Assembly: GCA_947498355.1 (NCBI GenBank)
Contig: CANMKA010000005.1
Location: 62,001-126,000, forward strand
DNA: 64,000 nucleotides
Origin: an uncultured Paraglaciecola sp.
GTDB taxonomy: Bacteria > Pseudomonadota > Gammaproteobacteria > Enterobacterales > Alteromonadaceae
Direction of reading: 5' to 3'
The first letter of the stretch is position 1, and each line of letters starts with the position of its first letter. The notes below the pieces were generated by a model. It saw only the letters and a program-made list of their open reading frames with translations, had not been told where the DNA came from and did no database searches. A program made the position numbers and the translations under genes. Below, piece by piece: positions 35,018 through 45,327 of this stretch.

Positions 35018-35443
35018 ATGAGTGAAGAAGACGGGTTAGACGATTGGGCTGCGGCTATGGCAGAACAAGCTGAAGAAGAAGCTGGCGGTGCAGATGGCGC
35101 CTCAAGCGATGAATTTGGGGCTGACGCTGAGGTTGCAGAGCTTGACGAGTTAAGCGAAGACGCTGAAATTACACCTGCAGAAAAACGTAAACTGGATACG
35201 ATTTTAGATATTCCAGTGACTATCTCAATGGAGGTAGGGCGTAGTAATATTAGCATTCGAAATCTATTACAGTTAAATCAAGGATCTGTGGTTGAACTAG
35301 ACAGAGTTGCTGGAGAACCATTGGATGTGCTTGTAAATGGCACGTTGATTGCTCATGGAGAAGTAGTGGTAGTCAACGATAAATTTGGTATTCGATTAAC
35401 TGATGTCATTAGTCAACTGGAAAGAATCAAAAAGCTTAGGTAA
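35018..35443 (+). CDS. fliN: FliN, motor switch protein
   Basis: A 141-residue protein with an acidic N-terminal extension (about 55 residues) and the SpoA domain (LDTILDIPVTISMEVGRSNISIRNLLQLNQGSVVELD). Part of the C-ring; it also docks FliH. Its end overlaps fliO by 41 bases. Confidence 0.96.
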   Translation: MSEEDGLDDWAAAMAEQAEEEAGGADGASSDEFGADAEVAELDELSEDAEITPAEKRKLDTILDIPVTISMEVGRSNISIRNLLQLNQGSVVELDRVAGEPLDVLVNGTLIAHGEVVVVNDKFGIRLTDVISQLERIKKLR

Positions 35444-35906
35444 TAAAAAACTCATAAAAACATGGGGTTACCTACTCGTATCCCTGTGTTTTTTAACTCC
35501 TTTACGGGCCTATTCTGAGCCTGTTAGTGCGTCGAATCCCGCCTCAATAGTGTCAATTTTTCTTTCTTTGTTATTGGTTATTGGTGTGGTTTTTATGCTG
35601 GCGTTTATTATGCGTCGGTTTAACGTCACCCAAACCGGCACCTCTCAACTCAAGATCGTTACATCCTTGGCAGCCGGTGCTCGCGAGCGGATCATGGTCA
35701 TTGAAGTGGGAGATGAACAACATTTAATTGGCGTTACTGCCCACAATATTAATCATTTGTCTAAACTTGAGAAGCCGCTGGCGGCAGCTCAGTCGAACTC
35801 AGGTGAGAAATTTAAAGATAAATTGACGACTTTAATGGCTTCAAAGCTAAACCCCAGCATAGTTAAAGACGCAGACAATCAGAGCCAACAAGGACAATCA
35901 AAATGA
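35403..35906 (+). CDS. fliO: FliO, export apparatus assembly protein
   Basis: A 167-residue protein with an N-terminal signal-like segment ([21 protein letters not shown]), a membrane helix ([22 protein letters not shown]) and a cytoplasmic domain ([18 protein letters not shown]). It helps the FliP ring to form. The start at 35403 overlaps fliN by 41 bases; I see no better in-frame start. Confidence 0.88.
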   Translation: MSLVNWKESKSLGNKKLIKTWGYLLVSLCFLTPLRAYSEPVSASNPASIVSIFLSLLLVIGVVFMLAFIMRRFNVTQTGTSQLKIVTSLAAGARERIMVIEVGDEQHLIGVTAHNINHLSKLEKPLAAAQSNSGEKFKDKLTTLMASKLNPSIVKDADNQSQQGQSK

Positions 35907-36661
35907 TGAGTAAATGGAAACCCTTATTGTTAGGAACGGTCGCCCTGTTATTTAGTGTAAGTGTGTTCGCTGAACCGGGTATTCCAGCGGTTACCTTAGT
36001 CGATAACCCTGACGGCTCTAAAGAGTACACTATGACTCTACAGGTTGTGGCAATTATGACAGCGCTGAGCCTGTTGCCAGCCTTTTTGATGATGATGACG
36101 TCATTTACTCGGATCATAGTCGTGTTGTCGATTTTACGTCAAGCTATTGGTCTCCAGCAGTCTCCTTCGAATCAGATCTTAATCGGTGTGAGTTTATTTT
36201 TATCTATGTTCATCATGGCACCTGTTTTTGAAAAAATTAATGAAACTGCGTTACAACCCTACTTGAATGAAGAAATTACGTCTTTGCAAGCCTACGAGTT
36301 GGCTAAACAGCCCATGCGAGCGTTTATGCTCTCGCAAACCCGAGTAAAAGATTTAGAAACCTTTGTACAGATAGGCGGTATGGAGGGGCAATTTGATGAT
36401 CCTGCTGATGTGCCTATGAATGTGCTGATCCCTGCGTTCGTCACCAGTGAACTAAAAACGGCGTTTCAAATAGGCTTTATGCTTTTTATTCCTTTTTTAA
36501 TTTTAGACTTAGTGGTGGCATCTATTTTAATGGCAATGGGGATGATGATGCTGTCGCCTATGATAGTTTCGCTGCCTTTTAAGTTGATGCTGTTTGTTTT
36601 GGTTGATGGCTGGAATTTAATTTTTGGCACATTGGCTAATAGTTTCGGAATGGGAGTCTGA
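35903..36661 (+). CDS. fliP: FliP, export gate protein
   Basis: A 252-residue protein with a cleavable signal peptide ([17 protein letters not shown]) and four membrane helices. Family segments: [20 protein letters not shown] and [24 protein letters not shown]. Core of the FliPQR gate. It overlaps fliO by 4 bases. Confidence 0.97.
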   Translation: MMSKWKPLLLGTVALLFSVSVFAEPGIPAVTLVDNPDGSKEYTMTLQVVAIMTALSLLPAFLMMMTSFTRIIVVLSILRQAIGLQQSPSNQILIGVSLFLSMFIMAPVFEKINETALQPYLNEEITSLQAYELAKQPMRAFMLSQTRVKDLETFVQIGGMEGQFDDPADVPMNVLIPAFVTSELKTAFQIGFMLFIPFLILDLVVASILMAMGMMMLSPMIVSLPFKLMLFVLVDGWNLIFGTLANSFGMGV

Positions 36662-36664
36662 CCC

Positions 36665-36934
36665 ATGAGTCCAGAGGTGTTTGTCGAGATTTTGAAAGAG
36701 TCTCTACACATGGTTATTTTACTGGTAAGTGCGATTATCTTACCTAGCTTATTTGTGGGCTTGATTGTTGCTGTGTTTCAAGCGGCTACCTCTATCAATG
36801 AACAAACCATGAGTTTTTTGCCGCGTTTAATTGTTACTCTATTGGCGCTAAGTTGGGGAGGCCATTGGTTGGTCCAAAAGCTGATGGATTTCACCTTCAC
36901 TATGGTAGAGCGTATTCCTGAGGTAGTGGGTTAA
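36665..36934 (+). CDS. fliQ: FliQ, export gate protein
   Basis: An 89-residue protein with two membrane helices (VILLVSAIILPSLFVGLIVAVFQA and LIVTLLALSWGGHWLV) and the TSINEQTMSFLPR segment between them. It surrounds the FliP/FliR ring. It starts 3 bases after fliP. Confidence 0.96.
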   Translation: MSPEVFVEILKESLHMVILLVSAIILPSLFVGLIVAVFQAATSINEQTMSFLPRLIVTLLALSWGGHWLVQKLMDFTFTMVERIPEVVG

Positions 36935-36966
36935 TTATGTGGCCATTGTGCTTGGGTCATAGATAA

Positions 36967-37746
36967 ATGGTGGTGGAGACGTCAATCATTATGCAATATC
37001 TGGCAGACTTAATGCTGCCTTTTATGCGTATTTCTGGCCTGTTCGCGGCTATGATTGGTTTGAGCGCGAAGAGTTTTCCAATGCCAGCTAGGGCTTTATT
37101 AACCCTCTTTATTTCCATTTTAATCGTGCCTGTAATCCCCCCTGTCGAAGTAGGCGAGCTGGTGTCTGTTGGGACATTTGTCTTGGTGATCCAACAATTG
37201 ATAATAGGAGTTGCCCTAGGCTTTATTACCAATATGGTACTGAATATGTTTGTGTTGGCTGGAGAAATTGTGTCGATTCAAACGGGGTTAGGCTTCGCGT
37301 CTATTGTTGACCCTGTTAACGGAGTTAGTGTGCCTGCAATTGGCCAGTTTTATCTAATCTTGGCGACCTTAATTTTTTGGGCGTTAGACGGACATTTAAC
37401 CATGATCCGTATGGTGGTAATGAGCTTTGAAGCCTTTCCTATTGGTGAAGCTTGGTTCCAGCCCGAACAGTTTAGAGAAATTGCCCATTGGGCGGGCTGG
37501 ATGTTTATTTCAGCCGTCACCTTGTCGTTGGCGCCTATTGTGTCTTTATTGATAGTAAACCTCGCCTTTGGGGTGATGACCAAAGCTGCGCCGCAACTGA
37601 ATATATTTAGTATCGGTTTTTCTATCGCGCAAATTATGGGGCTAGTGATTATTTGGTTAACTATGGATAATTTAACCCATCACTTTGAAATTATGTGGGA
37701 TCGCTCACAGCTTATGATGTGTCGACTCGTGTTAATTTGTCCGTAA
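36967..37746 (+). CDS. fliR: FliR, export gate protein
   Basis: A 259-residue polytopic membrane protein of normal family length. Segments RISGLFAAMIGLSAKSFPMPARALLTLF and GEIVSIQTGLGFASIVDP are characteristic. Completes the FliPQR gate with FlhB. The ATG at 36967 is used; one at 36991 is possible. Confidence 0.95.
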   Translation: MVVETSIIMQYLADLMLPFMRISGLFAAMIGLSAKSFPMPARALLTLFISILIVPVIPPVEVGELVSVGTFVLVIQQLIIGVALGFITNMVLNMFVLAGEIVSIQTGLGFASIVDPVNGVSVPAIGQFYLILATLIFWALDGHLTMIRMVVMSFEAFPIGEAWFQPEQFREIAHWAGWMFISAVTLSLAPIVSLLIVNLAFGVMTKAAPQLNIFSIGFSIAQIMGLVIIWLTMDNLTHHFEIMWDRSQLMMCRLVLICP

Positions 37747-37776
37747 TGTTTATTTGCTCACAAAGGGGGATTGTCG

Positions 37777-38904
37777 ATGGCTGATGATGCTAACGAAAAA
37801 ACAGAAGAACCCACGGCGAAAAAGATCTCCGATGCCCGAAAAAAAGGTCAAATCGCCCGTTCCACCGAATTATCGAGCACCTTAGTATTGGTTTTCAGTG
37901 CTGCGACATTTTTACTTTTGGGTGGGCAAATTGCTTCTGCTCTGTTTGAAGTTATGCAACGCACCTTTGTTCTGTCTCGAGATGAGACATACGATATTAC
38001 TCATATGTTTCAGGCATGGGGGCATGCTTTTGACACCATTTCTATGCCCGTGTTGTTATATATGGTTATTGTTATGGCGGCGGGTATATACGGAAGTATT
38101 GCCATGGGCGGGTACAATTTCACTTGGTATTCAGCCAAACCTAGAGCAGAAAAAATCAGCCCTATTGCAGGTTTTAAGCGGATGTTTGGGCTAAATAGTG
38201 TGGTTGAGTTGTTAAAGGCCATCGCCAAATTTTTGGTGGTTGCGTCTATGGGTTATGTAGCACTCATGGTGTTTAAAGACGAAGCCTTGCACTTAGACTT
38301 AGAGTTATATCCGAGTAACCTGTTTCACGCGATCGAATTGATTGCTTGGAGTTTTTTGCTGATGTGCTGTGCACTTATTCCCATCGCTGCGTTTGATGTG
38401 CCATACCAGCACTATAAGCATAATAAAGAAATGAAAATGTCTTTTCAGGAGGTAAAAGATGAGCGTAAAAACGCTGAGGGTGATCCTCAGGTAAAAGGCC
38501 GGATCCGTAAGTTGCAATATCAAGCTGCGGCGAATCGGATGATGCAAGAAGTCCCAAATGCCGATGTGGTAGTGACCAACCCGACCCATTACTCAGTTGC
38601 TCTCAAATATGAGCAAGATGGCACCCGAGCCCCCGTCCTTGTGGCCAAAGGGGTAGACGAAATGGCTATGCATATCCGAAAAATTGCTAATGCTCACGAA
38701 GTGCCTATCGTGGCGTCACCCATGCTAGCGAGAGCGATTTACTACTCAACAGAAGCTGAGGGTGAAGTGCCCGAAAAGCTATTTATGGCCGTTGCTCAGG
38801 TGTTGGCATATGTTTATCAACTCAAAGCTTATCAACAAGGTCGAGGTAAAAAACCTCAGCCGCTACAAAAAGATTTACCGATACCTCCTGAATTACGCCG
38901 CTAA
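37777..38904 (+). CDS. flhB: FlhB, export switch protein
   Basis: About 375 residues: an N-terminal EKTEEPTAKKISDARKKGQI segment, four membrane helices and a cytoplasmic domain with the self-cleavage motif NPTH (Asn268-His271). It switches export from hook to filament substrates together with FliK. A TTG at 37771 opens the frame; the ATG at 37777 is better placed after AGGGGG. Confidence 0.96.
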   Translation: MADDANEKTEEPTAKKISDARKKGQIARSTELSSTLVLVFSAATFLLLGGQIASALFEVMQRTFVLSRDETYDITHMFQAWGHAFDTISMPVLLYMVIVMAAGIYGSIAMGGYNFTWYSAKPRAEKISPIAGFKRMFGLNSVVELLKAIAKFLVVASMGYVALMVFKDEALHLDLELYPSNLFHAIELIAWSFLLMCCALIPIAAFDVPYQHYKHNKEMKMSFQEVKDERKNAEGDPQVKGRIRKLQYQAAANRMMQEVPNADVVVTNPTHYSVALKYEQDGTRAPVLVAKGVDEMAMHIRKIANAHEVPIVASPMLARAIYYSTEAEGEVPEKLFMAVAQVLAYVYQLKAYQQGRGKKPQPLQKDLPIPPELRR

Positions 38905-38967
38905 CATTGCAGTCACAAGCCCTTGGAGTTGAAGAATTAGATAGACAGCTTGGTATTAAATGATAGT

Positions 38968-38983
38968 TGGCGCGCTAGTTGCT
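38968..38983 (+). promoter_or_regulatory. sigma-54 promoter upstream of flhA
   Basis: TGGCGC at 38968-38973, GCTAG, TTGCT at 38979-38983; GG and GC are 10 bases apart. It lies about 50-65 bases before flhA, in the 129-base gap after flhB, and should drive flhA-flhF-flhG-fliA and perhaps the che genes. Confidence 0.8.
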
Positions 38984-39033
38984 TTTATCTGATTTATTAA
39001 ACAAATTCAGTACTGGGCGTCAATTTTTCGTTT

Positions 39034-41133
39034 ATGGAACTCACTGCATATTTAAATCGATTTGACACAAAAAAGCTTAAAGGTGCGCTATCTGGTCTGG
39101 GCGCCCCTTTAGTTTTACTTGCCATTATGGGTATGGTTATTTTACCCATGCCTGCTTTCCTTTTGGACATCTTGTTTAGTTTCAATATTGCGTTGTCGCT
39201 AGTGGTGATCCTAGTTTCTGTGTTTACTAAAAAACCGGTAGATTTTGGTATTTTCCCCCTAGTGTTACTTATCGCCACTGTTTTGAGATTAGCCCTAAAT
39301 GTTGCGTCTACTCGGATTGTATTGCTAGAAGGGCATGAGGGTGGAGATGCTGCAGGAAAAGTTATTCAAGCCTTTGGTGAAGTAGTAATTGGCGGTAATT
39401 ATGCTGTAGGTATAGTGGTATTCGCCATACTCTTGATTATCAACTTTAAAGTGGTGACTGCGGGTGCAGGTCGTATTTCAGAAGTGAGTGCACGTTTTAC
39501 CCTAGATGCAATGCCGGGTAAGCAAATGGCTATAGATGCAGATTTGAATGCCGGGTTTATTGATTCAGACGAAGCCCGCAAAAGACGTTTCGAGATTACC
39601 AGTGAAGCCGACTTTTATGGTTCTATGGATGGTGCGTCAAAATTCGTAAAAGGGGACGCGGTAGCAGGCTTATTTATTATGCTAATCAATATAGTTGGTG
39701 GCTTATTTATTGGCATGATCCAACATGATTTGGATTTTGGTAATGCCGTTGAAATATACACCCTATTGACCATAGGGGATGGCTTAGTTGCCCAGATCCC
39801 GTCACTTTTATTATCAGTTGCGACCGCCATTATCGTTACCCGTGAGAACGATTCTCAAGAAATGGGGCAAGAGTTAACCAAGCAACTAGGTAATCAACAA
39901 GCTTTATATATTACAGCGGGCATTTTGTTTGTGATGGGTATAGTACCTGGCATGCCACATGTTGCATTTTTAGGGTTTAGTGCGTTGGTGGCGGGATACG
40001 CTTATTTCACATACTGGATGGCGCAAAAACGGGCTAATGAACCTCAAGAATTAGCGCCAATTGATGATGTTGCCCAAGAACCCCAAGAGATTAAAGAACT
40101 AGGATGGGATGATGTTCAGCACGTTGACACAATTGGTCTAGAGGTTGGGTATCGGTTAATTCCTCTCGTGGATAAGACTCAAGGTGGAGAACTGTTAACG
40201 CGCATTAAAGGGGTGCGGAAAAAGCTCTCTCAAGAGCTTGGGTTTCTTATTCCCCCTGTACACATTCGCGACAATCTTGATTTGAGTCCAAACAACTACA
40301 CCATAGCTATGCTGGGGGTAACCGTTGGTGAATCGGAGTTAAGCCATGACGATGAGTTGGCGATTAATCCTGGTCAAGTATTTGGCAAACTTGATGGTAG
40401 AGCGACGACTGACCCTGCATTTGGTTTGGAAGCCGTTTGGATTAAGGGGAGCCAAAGAGAGCATGCTCAGACTTTAGGCTACACAGTTGTGGACGCTGCA
40501 ACTGTGGTGGCAACCCATTTAAGCCAACTTTTGACCAATAATGCCTATCAATTATTAGGACATGAAGAAGTCCAGCAGCTACTCGATCTGTTAGCGAAAA
40601 ATAGTCCTAAGTTAGTAGAAGGTTTAGTGCCAGATGTCTTGCCATTAAGTACAGTGGTCAAGGTGTTACAGACATTACTTTATGAAGGCGTACCAATCCG
40701 TGACATGCGTAGTATCGTCCAAACGCTCAGAGAGTTTGGGCCAAAAAGCCAAGATCCGGATGTGCTCGTGTCCGCCGTACGTATCGCCTTAAAACGCTTA
40801 ATTATCCAAGAAATAAATGGCGGCGAAGCTGAAGTGCCTGTTATTACCCTTGCACCAGAGTTGGAACAGATGTTGCACCAGTCACTACAAGCTGGTGGTG
40901 CTGACGGCGCAGGGATAGAGCCCGGCCTAGCCGAGCGGTTGCAAACATCATTAAGTGACGCGTCGCAGCAACAGGAATTAGCCGGAGAGCCTGCAGTTTT
41001 ATTGACTTCAGGCATGCTCAGACCAGTGTTGTCGAAGTTTTTAAAACATTCAGTGACGGGTCTGCATGTATTGTCATATCAGGAAATTCCTGACGACAAA
41101 CAAATTAAGATTATAAGCGCAGTGGGTCAATAA
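39034..41133 (+). CDS. flhA: FlhA, export gate protein
   Basis: A 699-residue protein with eight membrane helices in the first half, the FHIPEP signature region (ARFTLDAMPGKQMAIDADLNAG), and a cytoplasmic substrate-docking domain (residues about 350-699). Forms the nonameric export ring. Confidence 0.97.
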   Translation: MELTAYLNRFDTKKLKGALSGLGAPLVLLAIMGMVILPMPAFLLDILFSFNIALSLVVILVSVFTKKPVDFGIFPLVLLIATVLRLALNVASTRIVLLEGHEGGDAAGKVIQAFGEVVIGGNYAVGIVVFAILLIINFKVVTAGAGRISEVSARFTLDAMPGKQMAIDADLNAGFIDSDEARKRRFEITSEADFYGSMDGASKFVKGDAVAGLFIMLINIVGGLFIGMIQHDLDFGNAVEIYTLLTIGDGLVAQIPSLLLSVATAIIVTRENDSQEMGQELTKQLGNQQALYITAGILFVMGIVPGMPHVAFLGFSALVAGYAYFTYWMAQKRANEPQELAPIDDVAQEPQEIKELGWDDVQHVDTIGLEVGYRLIPLVDKTQGGELLTRIKGVRKKLSQELGFLIPPVHIRDNLDLSPNNYTIAMLGVTVGESELSHDDELAINPGQVFGKLDGRATTDPAFGLEAVWIKGSQREHAQTLGYTVVDAATVVATHLSQLLTNNAYQLLGHEEVQQLLDLLAKNSPKLVEGLVPDVLPLSTVVKVLQTLLYEGVPIRDMRSIVQTLREFGPKSQDPDVLVSAVRIALKRLIIQEINGGEAEVPVITLAPELEQMLHQSLQAGGADGAGIEPGLAERLQTSLSDASQQQELAGEPAVLLTSGMLRPVLSKFLKHSVTGLHVLSYQEIPDDKQIKIISAVGQ

Positions 41134-41166
41134 TATGACGCATCTTGAGGTAGTTAAGGGGGACAT

Positions 41167-42498
41167 GTGAAAATTAGACGTTTTTATGGCAAAGATATGC
41201 GTGATGTGTTGAAGCAAGTAAAAGATGAACTTGGCGGCGACGCAGTGATTATGTCAAACAAGAAGCATGCTGATGGAATTGAGATTGTCGCAGCCTACGA
41301 CAAAGAACCTAACGCCACTCTCCCTCCTAAAGTTGAAAAGAAGGCCGCGCCAACAGAGCTGCCTTCTCGGACTCCTACCTTGAGTGAAATTATTGGTGAT
41401 TCTGGCCCAGACAGTCTGAAAGCCTTACTAGAAAAACAAGCTCAGCAGAATACAGGTAACAGTGAGCCAATTGCAGTCAATACTCAGTCACTGGCTTCCA
41501 AACAAGCAGTTACCCCACCAACCGAAGCCAAACCTGTATCGTCGGTTCTATCAAACGAGGAAGGACTTAACAGCCGAGCGCTAAAAGAAATGCGCCAAGA
41601 ATTATCTTCGTTGAGAAATATATTACAATTCCAAGTATCGGGGTTGATAGAACAAGATAATAATCGCAAGCACCCTTTACATAGCTATTTAGTCGACAAA
41701 TTGTTGCAAATGGGCATTTCTCACTCGTTAGCTGAAGAGGTGGTCGCTTATGCTCCAGAGTCTGCTGATGAACGTCAGTCTTGGTTATTCCTGCTTAAAT
41801 TATTAGCTAATCGTTTGCAAACGAAAAAAGACGATATTTTATCTAAACCAGGGGTCGTGGCTCTGATGGGCCCTACAGGCAACGGAAAAACTACCACTGT
41901 AGCTAAACTCGCAGCCCAAGGCGCGCAAAAATATGGTGCTGAGCAAGTTGCTATTATAACCATAGACAACTATAGAATTGGTGCGTTTGAACAAATTGCG
42001 ACCTATGGCAAGATCATCGGATGTGCTGTGAAAAAGGCCGCCAACGCCAATGATTTAGCAGATTTACTTTATCAATTTAGAAATAAACGGTTAGTATTGA
42101 TAGATACTGCTGGTTTTGGTCAAAAAGATGCTAGACTAATCAAACAGTTAGATACTATTAATCAGAAATCTTGTGGTAACATCAGGAAATACTTGGTGAT
42201 ACAAGCAAATTGTCAGTATCGTGTAATGCAAGAAACATTAAAGGAATATAAACAAGTGGTTTTGCAAGGTTGTATTTTTACTAAACTTGACGAATGTTAT
42301 AGCTTAGGTGAAGCAATCAGCGTGGCGATTGAAAACCAGCTCCAGATTTGTTATTTAACTAACGGCCAAAAAGTGCCTGAAGATATGCAAACGGCTGATA
42401 CAAAATTTTTAATTACTAGTGCCGCAAGACTTTATAAAAATTTCGGATTAATCCATACTGGGTCAAATAGCACTAAACACACAGCAGTGGCAGTATGA
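41167..42498 (+). CDS. flhF: FlhF, SRP-type GTPase for polar flagellum placement
   Basis: A 443-residue protein. N-terminal KIRRFYGKDMRDVLKQVKDELGGDAVIMS, a Gln/Pro/Ser-rich linker, then an SRP-like NG domain with the P-loop MGPTGNGKTTTVAKLAA and IDTAGFGQKD. It marks the cell pole for flagellum assembly. GTG start. Overlaps flhG by 4 bases. Confidence 0.96.
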   Translation: MKIRRFYGKDMRDVLKQVKDELGGDAVIMSNKKHADGIEIVAAYDKEPNATLPPKVEKKAAPTELPSRTPTLSEIIGDSGPDSLKALLEKQAQQNTGNSEPIAVNTQSLASKQAVTPPTEAKPVSSVLSNEEGLNSRALKEMRQELSSLRNILQFQVSGLIEQDNNRKHPLHSYLVDKLLQMGISHSLAEEVVAYAPESADERQSWLFLLKLLANRLQTKKDDILSKPGVVALMGPTGNGKTTTVAKLAAQGAQKYGAEQVAIITIDNYRIGAFEQIATYGKIIGCAVKKAANANDLADLLYQFRNKRLVLIDTAGFGQKDARLIKQLDTINQKSCGNIRKYLVIQANCQYRVMQETLKEYKQVVLQGCIFTKLDECYSLGEAISVAIENQLQICYLTNGQKVPEDMQTADTKFLITSAARLYKNFGLIHTGSNSTKHTAVAV

Positions 42499-43361
42499 TT
42501 GAGGATCAAGCGAGTACCTTAAGAAGAATGAATCAATCTAGACTAATAAAAGTAATAGCAGTGACAGGCGGTAAAGGAGGGGTGGGTAAAACCAACATCA
42601 CCTTAAATACAGCTATATCTTTGGCTCAGCAAGGCAAACGCGTCATGGTTTTAGACGCCGACTTAGGCTTGGCTAACGTAGATGTGTTGCTTGGTTTGCG
42701 GGTCGAAAAAAACTTATCTCACGTTTTATCGGGTGAATGTACCTTAGACGAAGTGTTAGTCGAGGGACCTTACGGGATAAAAATAGCGCCAGCCACTTCT
42801 GGCACTCAGGCTATGACTGAGCTATCTCCTACCGAACATGCCGGCCTCATTCGAGCATTTAGTGAACTCCAGTCAGAAATCGACGTATTGATTGTTGATA
42901 CTGCAGCTGGCATATCTGACATGGTACTGAGTTTCTCTAAGGCATCTCAAGATATTTTAATGGTAGTGTGCGATGAGCCCACGTCTTTAACTGATGCTTA
43001 TGCATTAATTAAGCTATTAAACAAAGAACACGGAATATTTAGGTTTAAAATTGTCGCAAATATGGTGCGAAGCATGCGTGAAGGCGACGAACTGTTTTCA
43101 AAGCTGACTAAAGTGACTAATCGCTTCCTAGACGTGGCTTTAGAATTGGTTGCAGTTGTGCCATTTGATGAAAACGTCAGAAAATCTGTGCGTAAGCAAA
43201 AAGCAATTGTTGATGCCTTTCCTACTTCACCAGCAGCAATGGCAATCCGTAGATTAGCTAAAAAAGCCATTGAATGGCCGATTCCTAATCAGCCTGGTGG
43301 ACATTTAGAGTTCTTCCTTGAACAGTTGGTCACCAAAAAAGCGGTGGGCGATAACCGGTGA
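42495..43361 (+). CDS. flhG: FlhG/FleN, MinD-like ATPase for flagellar number
   Basis: A 288-residue deviant Walker A ATPase: VTGGKGGVGKTNITLN, VLDADLGLANVDVLLG and LIVDTAAGISDMVLSF. It limits flagellar number by acting on FlhF and, in relatives, on FleQ/FlrA. Overlaps both flhF and fliA by 4 bases. Confidence 0.96.
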   Translation: MIEDQASTLRRMNQSRLIKVIAVTGGKGGVGKTNITLNTAISLAQQGKRVMVLDADLGLANVDVLLGLRVEKNLSHVLSGECTLDEVLVEGPYGIKIAPATSGTQAMTELSPTEHAGLIRAFSELQSEIDVLIVDTAAGISDMVLSFSKASQDILMVVCDEPTSLTDAYALIKLLNKEHGIFRFKIVANMVRSMREGDELFSKLTKVTNRFLDVALELVAVVPFDENVRKSVRKQKAIVDAFPTSPAAMAIRRLAKKAIEWPIPNQPGGHLEFFLEQLVTKKAVGDNR

Positions 43362-44089
43362 ATAGTAAAGCAGCCGCTTATCAACAGCTAGCCGACAAAA
43401 ACGAATTTGTCGAGAGGCATGCGACACTCGTAAAGCGCATTGCTCATCACTTAATGGCGAGATTGCCGGCCAGTGTGTTAGTCGATGACTTGATTCAGGC
43501 TGGTATGATTGGGTTGCTCGAAGCATCCAGAAACTTTGATGGCTCAAAAGGCGCAAGTTTTGAAACCTTTGCAGGTATTCGGATCCGCGGATCTATGCTT
43601 GATGAAATCCGTAAAGGTGATTGGACACCTCGCTCTGTGCACAAAAATGGTCGGGCAATTACCGAAGCGATCAATCAGGTCGAAAGAGAGACGGGCAGAG
43701 ACGCTAGAGATACTGACATAGCCAGCAAGCTTGGTGTAACCATTGAAAGTTACCACCAAATGCTTAATGAGGTTAATGCAGGAAAAATCATAGGTATTGA
43801 AGATCTCGGTGTATCTGAAGATGTGATTACGCCTTTGCAAGATAGGGGCTCTGATTCTCCTTATGAAGATTTAGTGCAAGGCTCATTTCAAAAAGCGCTT
43901 GCACATACAATTACAACCCTGCCAGAACGGGAGGCAATTGTGTTGTCTCTTTACTATGATGAAGAGCTAAACTTAAGAGAAATTGGGGAGGTTCTAGATG
44001 TTAGTGAGTCTAGAGTCAGTCAAATTCACAGTCAGGCCATGTTAAAACTAAAGTCTCGTATGGAATCTTGGCGTTTAAACGAAAAATAA
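43358..44089 (+). CDS. fliA: FliA, sigma-28 factor
   Basis: A 243-residue flagellar sigma factor: region 2 (DDLIQAGMIGLLEASRNFDGSKGASFETFAGIRIRGSMLDEIR), region 3 and region 4 (NLREIGEVLDVSESRVSQIHSQAMLKLKSRM). It should read late flagellar and chemotaxis promoters; two candidate sites are at 15303-15364. Confidence 0.97.
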   Translation: MNSKAAAYQQLADKNEFVERHATLVKRIAHHLMARLPASVLVDDLIQAGMIGLLEASRNFDGSKGASFETFAGIRIRGSMLDEIRKGDWTPRSVHKNGRAITEAINQVERETGRDARDTDIASKLGVTIESYHQMLNEVNAGKIIGIEDLGVSEDVITPLQDRGSDSPYEDLVQGSFQKALAHTITTLPEREAIVLSLYYDEELNLREIGEVLDVSESRVSQIHSQAMLKLKSRMESWRLNEK

Positions 44090-44133
44090 AATATAGTATT
44101 TAAAACGAGGTTGGATCCTCACTGGAGGTGGTT

Positions 44134-44517
44134 TTGGATAAGAATATGAAAATCCTTGTTGTTGATGACTTTTCAACAATGAGAAGAATAATCAAGAACT
44201 TATTAAAAGATCTTGGTTTCTCTAACATACAAGAAGCAGATGACGGCAGTACTGCCCTCCCTATGCTTCAGCAAGGTGACTTCGATTTTGTTGTTACCGA
44301 CTGGAATATGCCCGGTATGCAGGGTATTGATTTATTGAGAGCGATAAGAGCTGATGCTGGTTTGAAGCATATACCCGTGCTAATGGTGACAGCTGAGGCT
44401 AAAAAAGAACAAATAGTTGCTGCTGCGCAAGCTGGCGTAAATGGCTATGTAATTAAGCCTTTTACTGCGGCAACGTTAAAAGAGAAATTGGCCAAAATTT
44501 TTGAGCGTATTGGTTAG
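44134..44517 (+). CDS. cheY: CheY, chemotaxis response regulator
   Basis: A single receiver domain of 127 residues: [18 protein letters not shown], phospho-acceptor Asp56 ([10 protein letters not shown]), Thr and Lys of the switch (MVTAEA, VIKPF). CheY-P binds FliM. The frame opens with GTG at 44128, which overlaps TGGAGG; the TTG at 44134 has proper spacing. Confidence 0.95.
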   Translation: MDKNMKILVVDDFSTMRRIIKNLLKDLGFSNIQEADDGSTALPMLQQGDFDFVVTDWNMPGMQGIDLLRAIRADAGLKHIPVLMVTAEAKKEQIVAAAQAGVNGYVIKPFTAATLKEKLAKIFERIG

Positions 44518-44549
44518 AGCAGACTGCCCTAAGTAAGAGGAAAGACTGT

Positions 44550-45314
44550 ATGACAACTAAAGCTGCGCCGCCGATTTCTTTAGAAGATGCGAAGAAGTTA
44601 GTTGAGTTGCTAGAAGCTGGCGATAACGAAGGCGCTCAAGTTATTCTTGATGCTAGTCACCCAAGCACATCAACTGAGTTATTTTCTGAAGTGGGTAAGC
44701 TTACCCGTCAACTTCACGATTCATTAAATAATTTTCAACTAGATCCTCGTTTGATTGACATGACAAACGATGAGATCCCTGATGCACAAACACGCTTAGC
44801 CTATGTAATTGAAACAACTGAAGACGCGGCTAATAAGACCATGGATTTAGTCGACTCTTGCACGCCCATAGCTGAGCAACTTAATCAAGGCTTAGCGGCT
44901 ATATCGGCTGACTGGCACAGATTGATTCAACGAGAGCTAAATGCAGGTGATTTTAATAAATTAGTCAAAGATGTGGATAAGTTTTTAAAGCAAGGCTCTA
45001 AAGATGCTGACAAACTCAGCAGTTTGCTTACAGAAGTGCTGCTTGCCCAAGGTTATCAAGATATTACCGGCCAAGTAATCAGACGAGTAATCGAATTGGT
45101 TAAGGAAGTTGAAACAAACTTAGTCTATATGTTAACTGTGTTTGGTGGGCTTGACGGCCAAGAATCAAATGAAACCGCTCAAAAGTCTAATAAAAAAGAC
45201 GAGAGAGTCGATATGATAGAAGCTGAAGGCCCAATTATGGACGCCGACAGTAGAGAGGACGTCGCGTCAGACCAAGACGACGTGGATGATTTGCTTTCAA
45301 GTCTGGGATTTTAG
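44550..45314 (+). CDS. cheZ: CheZ, CheY-P phosphatase
   Basis: A 254-residue helical protein. The active-site segment with Asp/Gln (LAQGYQDITGQVIRRVIELV) and the C-terminal CheY-binding peptide (DDVDDLLSSLGF) are both present. Position between cheY and cheA is usual. Confidence 0.95.
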   Translation: MTTKAAPPISLEDAKKLVELLEAGDNEGAQVILDASHPSTSTELFSEVGKLTRQLHDSLNNFQLDPRLIDMTNDEIPDAQTRLAYVIETTEDAANKTMDLVDSCTPIAEQLNQGLAAISADWHRLIQRELNAGDFNKLVKDVDKFLKQGSKDADKLSSLLTEVLLAQGYQDITGQVIRRVIELVKEVETNLVYMLTVFGGLDGQESNETAQKSNKKDERVDMIEAEGPIMDADSREDVASDQDDVDDLLSSLGF

Positions 45315-45327
45315 GGGTAGATAGATT

